DNA of 64,000 nucleotides, taken from NCBI GenBank assembly GCA_005889405.1, contig VBFY01000055.1, forward strand, positions 1 to 64,000, written 5' to 3'. This DNA is from Chloroflexota bacterium (lineage in GTDB: Bacteria; Chloroflexota; Limnocylindria; P2-11E). How positions within the stretch are numbered: position 1 is the first letter of the stretch; each line of letters begins with the position of its first letter. A program made the position numbers and the translations under genes. Positions 23,836 through 32,906 of this stretch are shown here, piece by piece. The notes beneath the pieces are model-generated. The model worked only from the letters and a program-made list of their open reading frames with translations. It did not search any database and was not told where the DNA came from.

Positions 23836-26451
23836 CTAGCGTCCATGACATTTCTTGAACTTCTTCCCGGACCCGCACCAGCATGGATCGTTCCGCCCGA
23901 GTTTCGCTTTCCCCGTGCTCGTGGTCGGCGTCTGTTCGTCGCGATTCGTTCGCAGGTCCGCGCGGCCCGTCGCAGTCGTACCGTTCCCTGAGGTCGACGT
24001 CTGCTGCGGCGGCGCACTTCCCTGCTGCTGCTCCGTCTGCTCGGCTTGCTCGGCGGTACGCACCGAGACACGCAGCACCGTCTGGGCGACTCCGGCGGCG
24101 ACGCGAGATTGCATCTGCTGGAAGTAATCGTGTGCCTCGCGTTTGTAGGCGACGAGCGGATCCTGCTGTCCGTAGCCCCGCAGGTAGATCCCTTCGCGGA
24201 GCTCCTCCATCGCGGTGAGGTGCTCGACCCAGTGCGTGTCGATCGTCCGCAACATCACCCAGCGCTCGACCGCGCGCATGACCTCTGGATCGCCGAGCTC
24301 GGCCTCCTTGGCGGCGTACGCGTCGTCGACGATCTGCGCTACGGTGTCGCGCAGCTCCTCGAGGCCGGATGGCTCGCCGAACGAGCCTTCCGCGAGGTCA
24401 TGACCCACGAGCGCGCCGAGCGCGGCCGCCAGCTTGTGTAGATCCCAGTCCTCGGGATCCGGTGAGGTCGCCTCCGCATCGACGATGGCCGAGGCCTCGT
24501 CGTGCAGGAAGTCGAGGACGGTCTCGCGGACGTCGCCCTTCTCCAGGATTTTGCGGCGGTCCTTGTAGATCTCGTTGCGCTGGTTGTTGAGCACGTCGTC
24601 GAACTCGAGCGCGCGCTTGCGCATGTCGAAGTTGCGTGTCTCGACCTTGATCTGCGCCTGCGTGATCGCGCCCGTGACCATCCCCGACTCGATGGGTGCC
24701 TCGTCGTTCATGCCCATCTTCCCGAGGAGCCCGGCGACTCGCTCGGAGGCGAAGATGCGGATCAGGTCATCCTCGAGCGAGTTGAAGAAGCGCGTCGTTC
24801 CCGGATCGCCTTGGCGGCCGGAGCGACCGCGGAGCTGGTTGTCGATGCGACGCGCCTCGTGGCGCTCGGTGCCGATAACGTGAAGACCGCCGAGGTCGAC
24901 GACGCCCTGGCCGAGCAGGATGTCGACACCGCGACCGGCCATGTTCGTCGAGAGGGTGACCGCGCCCCGCTGCCCGGCCTCGGCGATGATGAGCGCCTCG
25001 CGCTCGTGGTTCTTCGCGTTCAGGACTTCGTGCTTGATGCCGTGCCGGCGCAGCTCGTCCGACAGCTGCTGGCTCTTCTCGACCGAGGTGGTGCCAATGA
25101 GCACTGGCTGGCCGCGCTGATTGCGCTGCTTGACATCGGCGATGACCGCGTTCCACTTCCCCTTCTCGGTGGCATAGACGAGGTCGGGATCGTCCTTCCG
25201 GACCATCGGTCGATGCGTGGGGATCTGCGTGACCTCGAGCTTGTAGACCTTGAAGAGCTCTTCGGCCTCGGTCGCAGCGGTACCGGTCATGCCCGCGAGC
25301 TTCTCGTACATCCGGAAGTAGTTCTGGATCGTGATCGTCGCGAAGGTCCGCGTCTCGCGCTGGATCTTGACCGCTTCCTTCGCCTCGACCGCCTGGTGCA
25401 GGCCGTCGCTCCAGCGGCGGCCGGGCATCAGGCGGCCGGTGAACTCGTCGACGATGACGACCTCACCGTCCTTGACCACGTATTCCTTGTCGCGGTGGTA
25501 CATGGCATGCGCCTTCAGCGCGTTGTCCATGAAGTGCACCGCCGTCACGTCGCCCTCGTACATGTTTTGTATCCCGAGCATCTTCTCGGTCTTCGCGATG
25601 CCCTCCTCGGTCAGCGACACGGCGTGCTGCTTTTCCTCGAGGAGGTAGTCCGTCTCGGGCCGCAGCTTCTTCGCCACCGACGCGAAGCGGTGGTACTGCT
25701 CGGAGACATCCTCCGCTGGCGAGCTGATGATGAGCGGCGTTCGCGCCTCATCGATGAGGATCGAGTCGGCCTCGTCGACGATCGCGTAATACAGGTCGCG
25801 CTGCACCATGCGGGCGAGGTCGTCGACCATGTTGTCGCGCAGGTAATCGAAGCCGAACTCGCTGTTCTGGCCATAGGTGATGTCGGCGAGATACGCCTCG
25901 CGTCGCGTCACGTCGCGCCAGTGGCGGTGACGCTCGTCCACCGCCTCGAGCACGACGCTCGTGTCGTAGATCGCCGATTTCTCGTGCGCGATGTACGCCA
26001 CGGTCATGCCGAGCAGGTCGTAGATCGGCGCCATCCAGCCGGCACCGGTCTTCGCGAGGTAGTCGTTCGTTGTGACGAGGTGCGCACCCTTTCCCGCGAG
26101 CGCGTTCAGGTACAGCGCGGCTGATGCGACCAGCGTCTTGCCCTCGCCCGTCTTCATCTCCGCGATGTGACCCTTGTGCAGCGCCATCGCGCCCATCAGC
26201 TGAACATCGAAATGACGCTGGCCCAGCGTTCGTCGCGCCGCGTCGCGGACGACCGCGAACGCCTCCGGCAGGATGTCGTCGAGCGTCTCGCCCTTTGCGA
26301 GGCGGTCGCGGAACTCCGCCGTGCGCGCCCGCAGGGCGTCGTCGGACAGCGCCTTCGTCCCGGCCTCGAGCGCGTTGATCTTCACGACGACCTTCTTCAG
26401 TCGTCGGAGCTCGGCCTCGTTGGAGTCGAAGATGCGCCCGAGGACGCTCAA
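23836..26451 (-). CDS. secA: Preprotein translocase ATPase SecA
   Basis: 871 residues, full length. Walker A is in 'EMKTGEGKTLVASAALYLNA', followed by 'DYLRDNMVDDLARMVQRDLY' and the DEAD-type 'AIVDEADSILIDEARTPLII'. The C-terminus has a complete zinc-binding SEC-C motif ('PCWCGSGKKFKKCHGR') after a Thr/Gln-rich linker. It drives protein export through SecYEG. It begins 10 nt after the prs stop, so prs-secA are probably one transcript. Confidence 0.97.
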   Translation of the reverse strand: MSVLGRIFDSNEAELRRLKKVVVKINALEAGTKALSDDALRARTAEFRDRLAKGETLDDILPEAFAVVRDAARRTLGQRHFDVQLMGAMALHKGHIAEMKTGEGKTLVASAALYLNALAGKGAHLVTTNDYLAKTGAGWMAPIYDLLGMTVAYIAHEKSAIYDTSVVLEAVDERHRHWRDVTRREAYLADITYGQNSEFGFDYLRDNMVDDLARMVQRDLYYAIVDEADSILIDEARTPLIISSPAEDVSEQYHRFASVAKKLRPETDYLLEEKQHAVSLTEEGIAKTEKMLGIQNMYEGDVTAVHFMDNALKAHAMYHRDKEYVVKDGEVVIVDEFTGRLMPGRRWSDGLHQAVEAKEAVKIQRETRTFATITIQNYFRMYEKLAGMTGTAATEAEELFKVYKLEVTQIPTHRPMVRKDDPDLVYATEKGKWNAVIADVKQRNQRGQPVLIGTTSVEKSQQLSDELRRHGIKHEVLNAKNHEREALIIAEAGQRGAVTLSTNMAGRGVDILLGQGVVDLGGLHVIGTERHEARRIDNQLRGRSGRQGDPGTTRFFNSLEDDLIRIFASERVAGLLGKMGMNDEAPIESGMVTGAITQAQIKVETRNFDMRKRALEFDDVLNNQRNEIYKDRRKILEKGDVRETVLDFLHDEASAIVDAEATSPDPEDWDLHKLAAALGALVGHDLAEGSFGEPSGLEELRDTVAQIVDDAYAAKEAELGDPEVMRAVERWVMLRTIDTHWVEHLTAMEELREGIYLRGYGQQDPLVAYKREAHDYFQQMQSRVAAGVAQTVLRVSVRTAEQAEQTEQQQGSAPPQQTSTSGNGTTATGRADLRTNRDEQTPTTSTGKAKLGRNDPCWCGSGKKFKKCHGR

Positions 26452-26461
26452 GGGTCGATCG

Positions 26462-27451
26462 CTAGGTGACCGGCAGCGGCATCTGCGATCCCGGTGGATT
26501 GAAGAGCGCGCCGACGGATTCGCCCTCGTGGATACGGCGGATCGCCTCCGCGAAGAGCGGGGCGACCGTCAGGACACGCACCTTCTCGTTGTTGCGCACA
26601 GATGGCGGCATCGGGCAGGTATCCGTGGTGATGAGCTCCACGATACCGCTCGCCGTGAGACGCTCGGCGGCGTTGTCGCTGAAAACGCCATGCGTGCAGG
26701 CGGCCCAGATCTCATCGACGCCGCGCTCCTGCAGGACCCTCACCGCGTTCAGCTGCGTCGTGCCACGGTCGATCTCGTCATCGATGACGATCGCGCGTTT
26801 GCGGTCGATGTCGCCGATCACTCCCACGATCTCGCTGCGACCGCTGTTGTCGCGGTGCGTCTTCTGCATGAACACGAGTGGGATGTCCAGCATCTCGCCG
26901 ATCCGGCGCGCTTGGTTCGCATAGCCGAGGTCGGGTACGACGAGCGCACATTGGTCGGGGGCCGACTCCACGATCGTGCGGAGGTGCTCGACGATCAGGT
27001 TACGCGCCGACAGCTCGTCCCCCGGGATGCTGAAGAAGCCCTGGATCTGCATCTGGTGCATGTCCATGGTGAGGAAGCGATTCGCTCCCGCGACGGCGAT
27101 GATGTCCGCGAGCAGGCGCGCGGTGATGGGCACGCGTGGCTGGTCCTTCTTGTCGCTCCGGCCGTAGGCGTAGTAGGGCATGACCGCGGTGATGCGCCCC
27201 GCCGAAGCGCGCTTGAACGCGTCGACCATGATGAGCAGCTCCATGATCGCGTCGCTCACCGAGGGACCGGTGAGGGACTGGACCACGAACACGTCGTGCT
27301 CGCGCACGTTCTCGTTGACCTTCACGAAGATGTTGTCGTTCGCGAACTTGAAGACCTCGGCCGCTCCCAGCGGGATCTCGAGGGCACGGCAGATGTCGCG
27401 CGCAAACGTTGGATGAGCGTTGCCGGTGTAGACGGACAGTCCCCCGTACAC
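26462..27451 (-). CDS. prs: Ribose-phosphate pyrophosphokinase
   Basis: 329 residues; makes PRPP from ribose 5-phosphate and ATP. Seen are 'MPYYAYGRSDKKDQPRVPIT', 'FLTMDMHQMQIQGFF' and the PRPP loop 'AIVIDDEIDRGTTQLNAVRV'. The loop reads D-R-G-T-T where most class I enzymes have D-T-A/G-G-T, and a divergent nucleotide-binding segment ('QKTHRDNSGRSEIVG') is present, so regulation or kinetics may differ. A TATACT at 27510-27505 could be its -10 box. Confidence 0.9.
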   Translation of the reverse strand: MYGGLSVYTGNAHPTFARDICRALEIPLGAAEVFKFANDNIFVKVNENVREHDVFVVQSLTGPSVSDAIMELLIMVDAFKRASAGRITAVMPYYAYGRSDKKDQPRVPITARLLADIIAVAGANRFLTMDMHQMQIQGFFSIPGDELSARNLIVEHLRTIVESAPDQCALVVPDLGYANQARRIGEMLDIPLVFMQKTHRDNSGRSEIVGVIGDIDRKRAIVIDDEIDRGTTQLNAVRVLQERGVDEIWAACTHGVFSDNAAERLTASGIVELITTDTCPMPPSVRNNEKVRVLTVAPLFAEAIRRIHEGESVGALFNPPGSQMPLPVT

Positions 27452-27529
27452 GGCTCCCCCTCAGCGCGTGGTGAGTAGCAGGAGCGTGCGTCCCCTGCAA
27501 CGAAAGTATACGGACGATACCCTCCCCTC

Positions 27530-27700
27530 GTGAGCGCCGCGACGGGCCACCGCATCCGCTGGATCCTGGTCTGGCTGCTCGTCGCGGCGTGGTTCGTCGC
27601 CCTCGCGCTGAACATCGCCGGCAACCTCGTGCACCTGTTGCTCTTGGGCGCGATCGGCATCCTCGTCTACGAGCTCCTGGTGGAGGACGCGCTCGCTTAG
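27530..27700 (+). CDS. lmo0937-type small membrane protein
   Basis: 56 residues, GTG 27530 to TAG 27700. Two hydrophobic segments ('WILVWLLVAAWFVALALNIA' and 'LVHLLLLGAIGILVYELL') are separated by 'GN', matching the widespread ~50-residue lmo0937/DUF5670-type membrane proteins. Function unknown. Divergent from prs and overlapping the convergent PHP gene by 4 nt. Confidence 0.62.
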   Translation: MSAATGHRIRWILVWLLVAAWFVALALNIAGNLVHLLLLGAIGILVYELLVEDALA

Positions 27701-28482
27701 CGCGCCGCGCGCACCCGTTCGCCCGCGAGGAATCGCTCGTGGGGCAGCGAAGCCGCCTGGATCATCGCCGCGGTCCGCTCGAGCGGCGCGAGGGGCCCAT
27801 GCGTGTCGGACCCGACCGAGAAACGGGCGCCCATCCGCTGCGCTCGCTCGAGGAACTGGCGGTGCGGCACGCCATACGCCTCGTTGACCTCGATCGCGAC
27901 GTCGGCGTCGAGGCAGAGCTGGATGAGCCTCTCCTGCCAGTCCGTGGGATACGTGCGTTCGGGCTCGCCGAGCGCCGCAAGCGGCGACATCGTGCCGTGC
28001 CCGAGGATGTCGATCCCGTCGCGCTCGAAGCTCTCGCGCACGACCTCGAGCATGCGCTCGCGGATGCGCTGTGCGAGCGCGCTATCGCCGAAACGCTCGC
28101 GCTCCGAGAACGACGCGAGCTTTCCCTTGAGGAAAGCGCCAGCCTCATCGAACGGGATCCGCACGCCGTCGACCTCCAGCTGGTGTAGCGCGCCGATCAC
28201 GTAGTGGAGCGACGCACGGGTCGACGCGCGCAGCGGCGGCGCGACGCCGATGTCGTACTCGAGACCGACGCGCAGTCCGAGTCGCGCGGCGTCGTCGAGA
28301 TACCGCAGGACATCGTCATCGTCGCGCATCTTCCCTGGCCACGGGAAGTGATCCGAGACGCCGTGCGGCCGCACGGACACCGTTCTCGCGCGCTCCGCCA
28401 GCGTTACCGTCCCGTCCGAGCGCTCGCTGTGGATGTGGTGGTCAAAGAGGCGCAGGCTCAAGGCTCGGGATGTCCGGACCAC
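27697..28482 (-). CDS. PHP-domain phosphoesterase
   Basis: 261 residues. PHP metal motifs are 'FDHHIHSERSDGTVTLAERA' (HxH), 'HGVSDHFPWPG', 'LEYDIGV' and the C-terminal 'FSVGSDTHGP' (DxH). The architecture resembles histidinol-phosphatase-like or YcdX-like PHP proteins. Substrate not determinable. It overlaps the end of the preceding gene by 25 nt. Confidence 0.8.
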   Translation of the reverse strand: MVRTSRALSLRLFDHHIHSERSDGTVTLAERARTVSVRPHGVSDHFPWPGKMRDDDDVLRYLDDAARLGLRVGLEYDIGVAPPLRASTRASLHYVIGALHQLEVDGVRIPFDEAGAFLKGKLASFSERERFGDSALAQRIRERMLEVVRESFERDGIDILGHGTMSPLAALGEPERTYPTDWQERLIQLCLDADVAIEVNEAYGVPHRQFLERAQRMGARFSVGSDTHGPLAPLERTAAMIQAASLPHERFLAGERVRAAR

Positions 28483-29564
28483 GCGGCTTCGACCAGTGTC
28501 CAGAGCACGCCGGACACGAGGGTGTGCCCGCCCAGGAGCAGCGGGAAGCGAGCCGCTCGTGCGGCCGCGGTGAAGGCGCGCAGCTCCCCGTCCGCCAGCG
28601 AGTCCGCGCGGAAGAGATCCGACGCGAAACGTTCCTGCGCGTTCGGCTGCCAGCCGAGGTGCGAGAAGAGCACGCGCGTGTCGAAGAGCATCCCGTCGCC
28701 GAGCTCACCGAGCCGCGCGAAGAAATCCTCCGGCCCGATCTCGCGATAGAGAAAGCCGAGCACGGTACGCGCCTCGCCCGACGTATCTCGGCCCGCGGCC
28801 TGCATGCCTCGCTCTTCCGCCAGCATGCGCACGCGGCACGCGGTCTGGGACTCGAGATACGACCACACCGGTGCGCCGACGCGGCCAGCGACGACGAGCT
28901 CGCGCTCCGGGGTCGTCACGAGCCGCATGAGCGCATCGATGCGCTCGCCGAGCTCGTGCTCCCATGTGTCGAGGGCCCGCAGCTCCGGTGGACACGCGGG
29001 ATGTCGCTGCAGGACCGCGGCGTCGGCCGGCGTGTCGACATCGAGAAGCGTGGCCGCGGACCGGTCGAGCTGGCGCGACGAGAGGCCGCCCTGCTGATGC
29101 AAACGGCGCGGGAGTGGATTGTCGGTGGCCGGAAGGTCGATAACGGTAAGGGCCGATGCCGGCGTGAAGGCGACGAGATCGGCGGAGTAGTAGTTGTTCG
29201 AGAGCACGAGCGCCTCGCCCGCGTCGATCTCCTCGCGCAGCCGCGCGAGCTCCTCGGTGCTCAGGAGCGCCCCGGCGCCCGCGCCAATTGTCGCCATCCG
29301 CTCGAGGCGGCGCGCGTGCGAGAGACCAAGAAGCTCCTGGCCGAAGTGGAAAGGATCGGTGCGCGGAGCGACGACGTCCGCGCCGCCGTGCGCGAACGCC
29401 GCCCGCGCTTCGGCGTCGGCGGTCACCCCGATGAGCGGTGCGAAGCCCGCGCCGCCCGCACGCGAGAGCACCACGGCACCGATCGCGATCTTGATCGAAT
29501 CGAGGCGCCGCTCGATCTCGGATGGACCGCCGCGGCCGAAGAAGACGATGAACGCCGTCGTCAC
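28458..29564 (-). CDS. Unrecognised two-part protein with nucleotidyltransferase-like N-terminal half
   Basis: 368 residues from GTG 29564, overlapping the upstream membrane protein by GTGA. The first ~200 residues resemble a MobA/CofC-like GT-A nucleotidyltransferase ('LVLSNNYYSADLVAFTPAS', 'DNPLPRRLHQQGG', 'ATLLDVDTPADAAVL'), but the usual N-terminal LAGG-x-S-RMG loop is absent. The second half ('LGFLYREIGPEDFFARLGEL', 'DTRVLFSHLGWQPNAQERFA') is helical and unassigned. Coupling with the GT-C-like gene hints at cell-envelope sugar work. Function not claimed. Confidence 0.6.
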   Translation of the reverse strand: MTTAFIVFFGRGGPSEIERRLDSIKIAIGAVVLSRAGGAGFAPLIGVTADAEARAAFAHGGADVVAPRTDPFHFGQELLGLSHARRLERMATIGAGAGALLSTEELARLREEIDAGEALVLSNNYYSADLVAFTPASALTVIDLPATDNPLPRRLHQQGGLSSRQLDRSAATLLDVDTPADAAVLQRHPACPPELRALDTWEHELGERIDALMRLVTTPERELVVAGRVGAPVWSYLESQTACRVRMLAEERGMQAAGRDTSGEARTVLGFLYREIGPEDFFARLGELGDGMLFDTRVLFSHLGWQPNAQERFASDLFRADSLADGELRAFTAAARAARFPLLLGGHTLVSGVLWTLVEAAWSGHPEP

Positions 29565-31012
29565 CGACGCGACGGTAACACCGACTCCACCCGTAGCAGG
29601 AAGAGCAGTGCGAGCGCGCTCAGCCCGGCCGCGGCGATCACGCGGATGCCGCCCTCGGGCATGCTGCGCAGCACGAAGAGCCACTGCGGATCGCCCCAGT
29701 CCAGCAGGCGCGACGGATCGACGTTGATGTTCGCGGGATGGAGATCCCAGGTGTTCTGGTCGTAGACGAACGCTGCGGCCTGGAAGATGAGGAGCGACCA
29801 CGCGGCACAGAGGCCGAACACAACGCGTGCGGCGACGCGCGCGAGCAGGCCGTGCCCGATCCCCCACGCCAGGATCACGAACAACGCCGGCGCGAGATCG
29901 TCGAGGAAGCGCGGGCCGAACACACGACCGCCCCACCACTCCGCGTAGGTCGAATACAGGATCGCCGTCGCAGCCCAGGCGTACAAGAGCGACAGGAGCC
30001 GAAGCTCGAGGTGATCACGGCCGGGCCGGAGGAGCACGATCGTCGCGAACGCGAAGAGGATGTATGGCTCGTAGACGAAGAGCCCGCGGCTCGGCGAAAT
30101 CAGTAGGCCATACAACCCGACGAGCGGCGACGTATCGAACGGCTTGGTCCCGTACCCCTGTTCGAGCGGGTTGCCGAAGGCGACAGCGTTGTAGGCGAGG
30201 AGCGGGAGCACGCCGATCGCCGCTCCGACGATCGCGAAGATGGTGGCGCGTACGCGACCGGCGGGCACGAACGGGACGAGCATCGCGGTCGTCTGGCGTA
30301 CCACGGCGCCGAAACCAAGCGCGGCACCCGCCACGAGTTCCCGCCACAGCGCAACAGGTCTCGCGAGGAAGACGAGCCAGAGCGCGAGCGCGATGGCGAG
30401 ATGGACGCCGGCGTGCTGCCAGAGCGCCTGCGACGCGACGGTGCGCACGCTCGTGCCAAAGAAGTACAGAAGCACGAGAACGAGCGCCCAGCGTTCGCGA
30501 GCGAAACGGCGCATGACCGACCACAGCAGCAGTGTCGCGATCACCTCGATCGTCGCGGCGGCAAGGTGGCCCACGCGCACGAGCAGCCCGAGGTCCAGCG
30601 CGTGCGCCCCCGCGAGCACGAACGGCACGAAGAACGGGAACGCAAGGAATGCGATCCCCGGCGGGAAGATCGAGCAGACGTGGTCGTTCGGACCCGGGGC
30701 TGGAGGACCACCGGGACTCCGAGTAGCTTTGGGCGGCTCCGTCGCGGTGGACTCGCCACAAGCGCGGAAGAAATAGGCCTCTGAATCAAGCAACCCTGAA
30801 TTCGCAGGTGCATTTCTGTTGTTCGGATCGACCAATCCGGGTCTGAAGACGAACTCGTCGTAGTCGACGTTGCCCTCACGCACGACCGTCCATGCGAAGA
30901 GCGCGTTCGGTAACACGTCGGGCGACCAGATGTCGTTCAGGTTCGCGAAGGCGAGGACGAAGAGCAGCAGCCCACGCATGAACCACTTCGCGACGCCGAC
31001 ACGGTCGCTCAT
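29561..31012 (-). CDS. Polytopic membrane protein, GT-C glycosyltransferase-like
   Basis: 483 residues from ATG 31012, which overlaps comF by ATGA. About ten hydrophobic segments with a large first extracytoplasmic loop containing 'EGNVDYDEFVFRPG', the pattern of GT-C enzymes with acidic residues in loop 1. 'YAEWWGGRVFGPRFLDDLAP' is a further conserved-looking block. It probably uses a lipid-linked sugar donor or is a related membrane protein; no substrate is evident. Confidence 0.62.
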   Translation of the reverse strand: MSDRVGVAKWFMRGLLLFVLAFANLNDIWSPDVLPNALFAWTVVREGNVDYDEFVFRPGLVDPNNRNAPANSGLLDSEAYFFRACGESTATEPPKATRSPGGPPAPGPNDHVCSIFPPGIAFLAFPFFVPFVLAGAHALDLGLLVRVGHLAAATIEVIATLLLWSVMRRFARERWALVLVLLYFFGTSVRTVASQALWQHAGVHLAIALALWLVFLARPVALWRELVAGAALGFGAVVRQTTAMLVPFVPAGRVRATIFAIVGAAIGVLPLLAYNAVAFGNPLEQGYGTKPFDTSPLVGLYGLLISPSRGLFVYEPYILFAFATIVLLRPGRDHLELRLLSLLYAWAATAILYSTYAEWWGGRVFGPRFLDDLAPALFVILAWGIGHGLLARVAARVVFGLCAAWSLLIFQAAAFVYDQNTWDLHPANINVDPSRLLDWGDPQWLFVLRSMPEGGIRVIAAAGLSALALLFLLRVESVLPSRR

Positions 31013-31629
31013 GCGTCCAGCGCGACGACGTACGAGCGGACGGCTCGAGCACCGGCGGCCCGCAGCGCGCCGATTGCCGCCGCGAGGGTCGCACCGGTCG
31101 TCGCGACGTCGTCGACCAGCGCGACGCGCGCGCCGCGTAGCGCCCCGGCTTCGGCGACGTACGCGCCACGGAGGTTCGCGGCTCGCGCAGCGCGATCGAG
31201 CGCGACCTGCGGTACGGCGGGCCGGATGCGTCTGAGCGGGACGCGCAGCGGCAGCGCGGTGCGCTCGGCGACGGTGGCCGCGAGCAGCCAGGCCTGGTCG
31301 TAGCCGCGCGCGCGAGCGCGTTCGCGATGCAGGACCGCGGGCACGACGACATCGAGCGCGGTGCCCGTCGCGAGATCGCTCGCGACGCACGAAGCGACGA
31401 GCGTGCCGAGCTCTTTCGCGAGCGCCCGTTCGCCCCCGTACTTGAAGCGGTGGATGGCCTCGCGGAGCGCACCGCCGTACGTGCCGGCGGCGGTCACGCG
31501 TCCATGGCGGACCGGCTCGCACAGATCACGGCACGCCAGGCACAGCCAGCTACCGGCGGCGCCGCATCCGGCACACCGCGGTGCGAGGAGCAGGTCGAGT
31601 GCGGCATCCGCGGCCGTGTTGGAGATCAC
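31009..31629 (-). CDS. comF: ComF-family phosphoribosyltransferase-like protein
   Basis: 206 residues from GTG 31629. An N-terminal zinc-finger-like part ('APRCAGCGAAGSWLCLACRD') is followed by a PRT domain with PRPP loop 'VALVDDVATTGATL'. ComF proteins assist DNA uptake or recombination in competent bacteria. The proximity of the Tad pilus locus is suggestive but not proof of competence. Coupled both sides: GTGA with DUF192, ATGA with the membrane protein. Confidence 0.83.
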   Translation of the reverse strand: MISNTAADAALDLLLAPRCAGCGAAGSWLCLACRDLCEPVRHGRVTAAGTYGGALREAIHRFKYGGERALAKELGTLVASCVASDLATGTALDVVVPAVLHRERARARGYDQAWLLAATVAERTALPLRVPLRRIRPAVPQVALDRAARAANLRGAYVAEAGALRGARVALVDDVATTGATLAAAIGALRAAGARAVRSYVVALDA

Positions 31630-31988
31630 GCGGGCTCGAAGACGAGTTCGTCGCCGGCTTGCGTGCGCGTCTCCGAGGCGGTGCCCGCGGGGAGCTCGAT
31701 GACCTCGGCGGCCCCGCGCGCGAAGACCGCGGTGCGCCACGGGGCAAGACGCTCGGCGACGCGCACGACGCGGCCGGCCTTGTCGACGAACACCGCATCG
31801 ATGGCGAAGCGCATGAGCCACATCGTGATGGAAGACGTCTTCGTCAGGCGGAGGCCCTCGCCCGCGCGGAGGCTGGAGCGCGGGAGCAGCCCTAGACCGC
31901 GAGACAGGAACGAATCCGCGACACGGCAGTCAGACGCGAGGACGGTCCCTTTGGTGATGTTCCGGACGCGAAGCCGCGCGGGTCGGAC
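31626..31988 (-). CDS. DUF192 protein with no canonical start codon visible
   Basis: The DUF192 fold is recognisable over about 115 residues ('LRVRNITKGTVLASDCRVAD', 'SRGLGLLPRSSLRAGEGLRL', 'TMWLMRFAIDAVFVDKAGRV'). The frame opens directly after the TadC stop, in the same frame, and contains no ATG, GTG or TTG before ATG 31823, which would delete the N-terminal half. By comparison with family N-termini, translation should begin near CTT 31973. Options are a rare start codon, read-through of the TadC TAA, or a sequence error. The listed range is the open frame. Confidence 0.6.
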   Translation of the reverse strand, partial: VRPARLRVRNITKGTVLASDCRVADSFLSRGLGLLPRSSLRAGEGLRLTKTSSITMWLMRFAIDAVFVDKAGRVVRVAERLAPWRTAVFARGAAEVIELPAGTASETRTQAGDELVFEPA

Positions 31989-32906
31989 TTAGAAGGACCC
32001 GCAGGACGACAGCGCGGAGAGGGCGGCGGGCGCGAGGATGACGATGAACAGCGATGGGAAGATGCAGCCGACGGTCGGAAGCATGATCAGGATCGGGGCG
32101 CGCGCGGCCTTTTCCTCAGCGCGCTGGCGCCGGTCCTGGCGGAGCTGCTCGGACTGGATCCGCAGCACCTTCGACATCGACACGCCGAGCTGGTCCGCCT
32201 GGATGATGGCCGAGATGAAGTTCTTGAGCTCCTTCACGTCGACCCGCTCGGAGATGCCGCGCAGCGACTCCTGACGCGACTTGCCCACGCGCTGCTCGCC
32301 GGAGGCACGCTTGAACTCCTCGCTGAGCGCGCCCTTCATCTTCTCGGTGACCTTCACGAGCGCGGCGTCGAAGCCGAGCCCGGCTTCCACCGAGATCGTG
32401 AGCAGATCGAGCGCGTCGGGGAGCTGCTCGATGATGGAGTTCGCACGCCCACCCGCCCGGCTTGTGAGATAGAAGTCCGGCAGCAGGAAGCCGAGGATGA
32501 TGCCGACGATGAGCCCGATGAGCGTCTGCACCGGATCGCCCGTGATGGCGTTGACGAGGCCGGAGACGAGCACGCCGACGACGATCGACGCGAAGCCCTT
32601 CACGCCGAGGAAGAATTCGGTGCTCGTCGTCTCCATGCCGGCGCGCTTGAGGCGCAGCGAGAGGCTTCGCACCGTGTTCTGCGGGTAGAAGCGCCCGACC
32701 AGGCCCGAGAAGCCGCGGATGATCGGCTGCAACATGCGCTCTGAGAGCGGGCGCTGCAGCTCGAGCTCTTCGAGTGTCCTCGGGCGGACGGCGATCTGCT
32801 GGAGGCGTGCCTGTACCGGATCGAGCTGTGATCCGATGACCATCGACACGAACACCACCAGGACGCCGAAGAACATAAGGCCGGCGAAGACGAGCGGTTC
32901 CACCAA
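31989..32906 (-). CDS. tadC: Tad pilus inner-membrane protein TadC
   Basis: 305 residues with a type II secretion F (T2SF) domain: 'QLPDALDLLTISVEAGLGFD', 'SVEAGL' and 'KELKNFISAIIQADQLGVSM'. Membrane segments at the N-terminus, middle ('LIGLIVGIILGFLLPDFYL') and C-terminus. With TadB it forms the platform on which the TadA ATPase works. Starts immediately after the tadB stop. Confidence 0.88.
   Translation of the reverse strand: MVEPLVFAGLMFFGVLVVFVSMVIGSQLDPVQARLQQIAVRPRTLEELELQRPLSERMLQPIIRGFSGLVGRFYPQNTVRSLSLRLKRAGMETTSTEFFLGVKGFASIVVGVLVSGLVNAITGDPVQTLIGLIVGIILGFLLPDFYLTSRAGGRANSIIEQLPDALDLLTISVEAGLGFDAALVKVTEKMKGALSEEFKRASGEQRVGKSRQESLRGISERVDVKELKNFISAIIQADQLGVSMSKVLRIQSEQLRQDRRQRAEEKAARAPILIMLPTVGCIFPSLFIVILAPAALSALSSCGSF

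Noticed and set aside
24502-26124. 540-codon open frame on the plus strand opposite secA
   Set aside because: It is antisense to an unmistakable SecA. Long antisense frames are expected at this GC content, and its translation shows no recognisable domain.
28470-29765. 431-codon plus-strand frame opposite the nucleotidyltransferase-like gene
   Set aside because: The minus-strand frame is coupled to its neighbours by overlaps and has domain-like motifs. The plus frame has neither.
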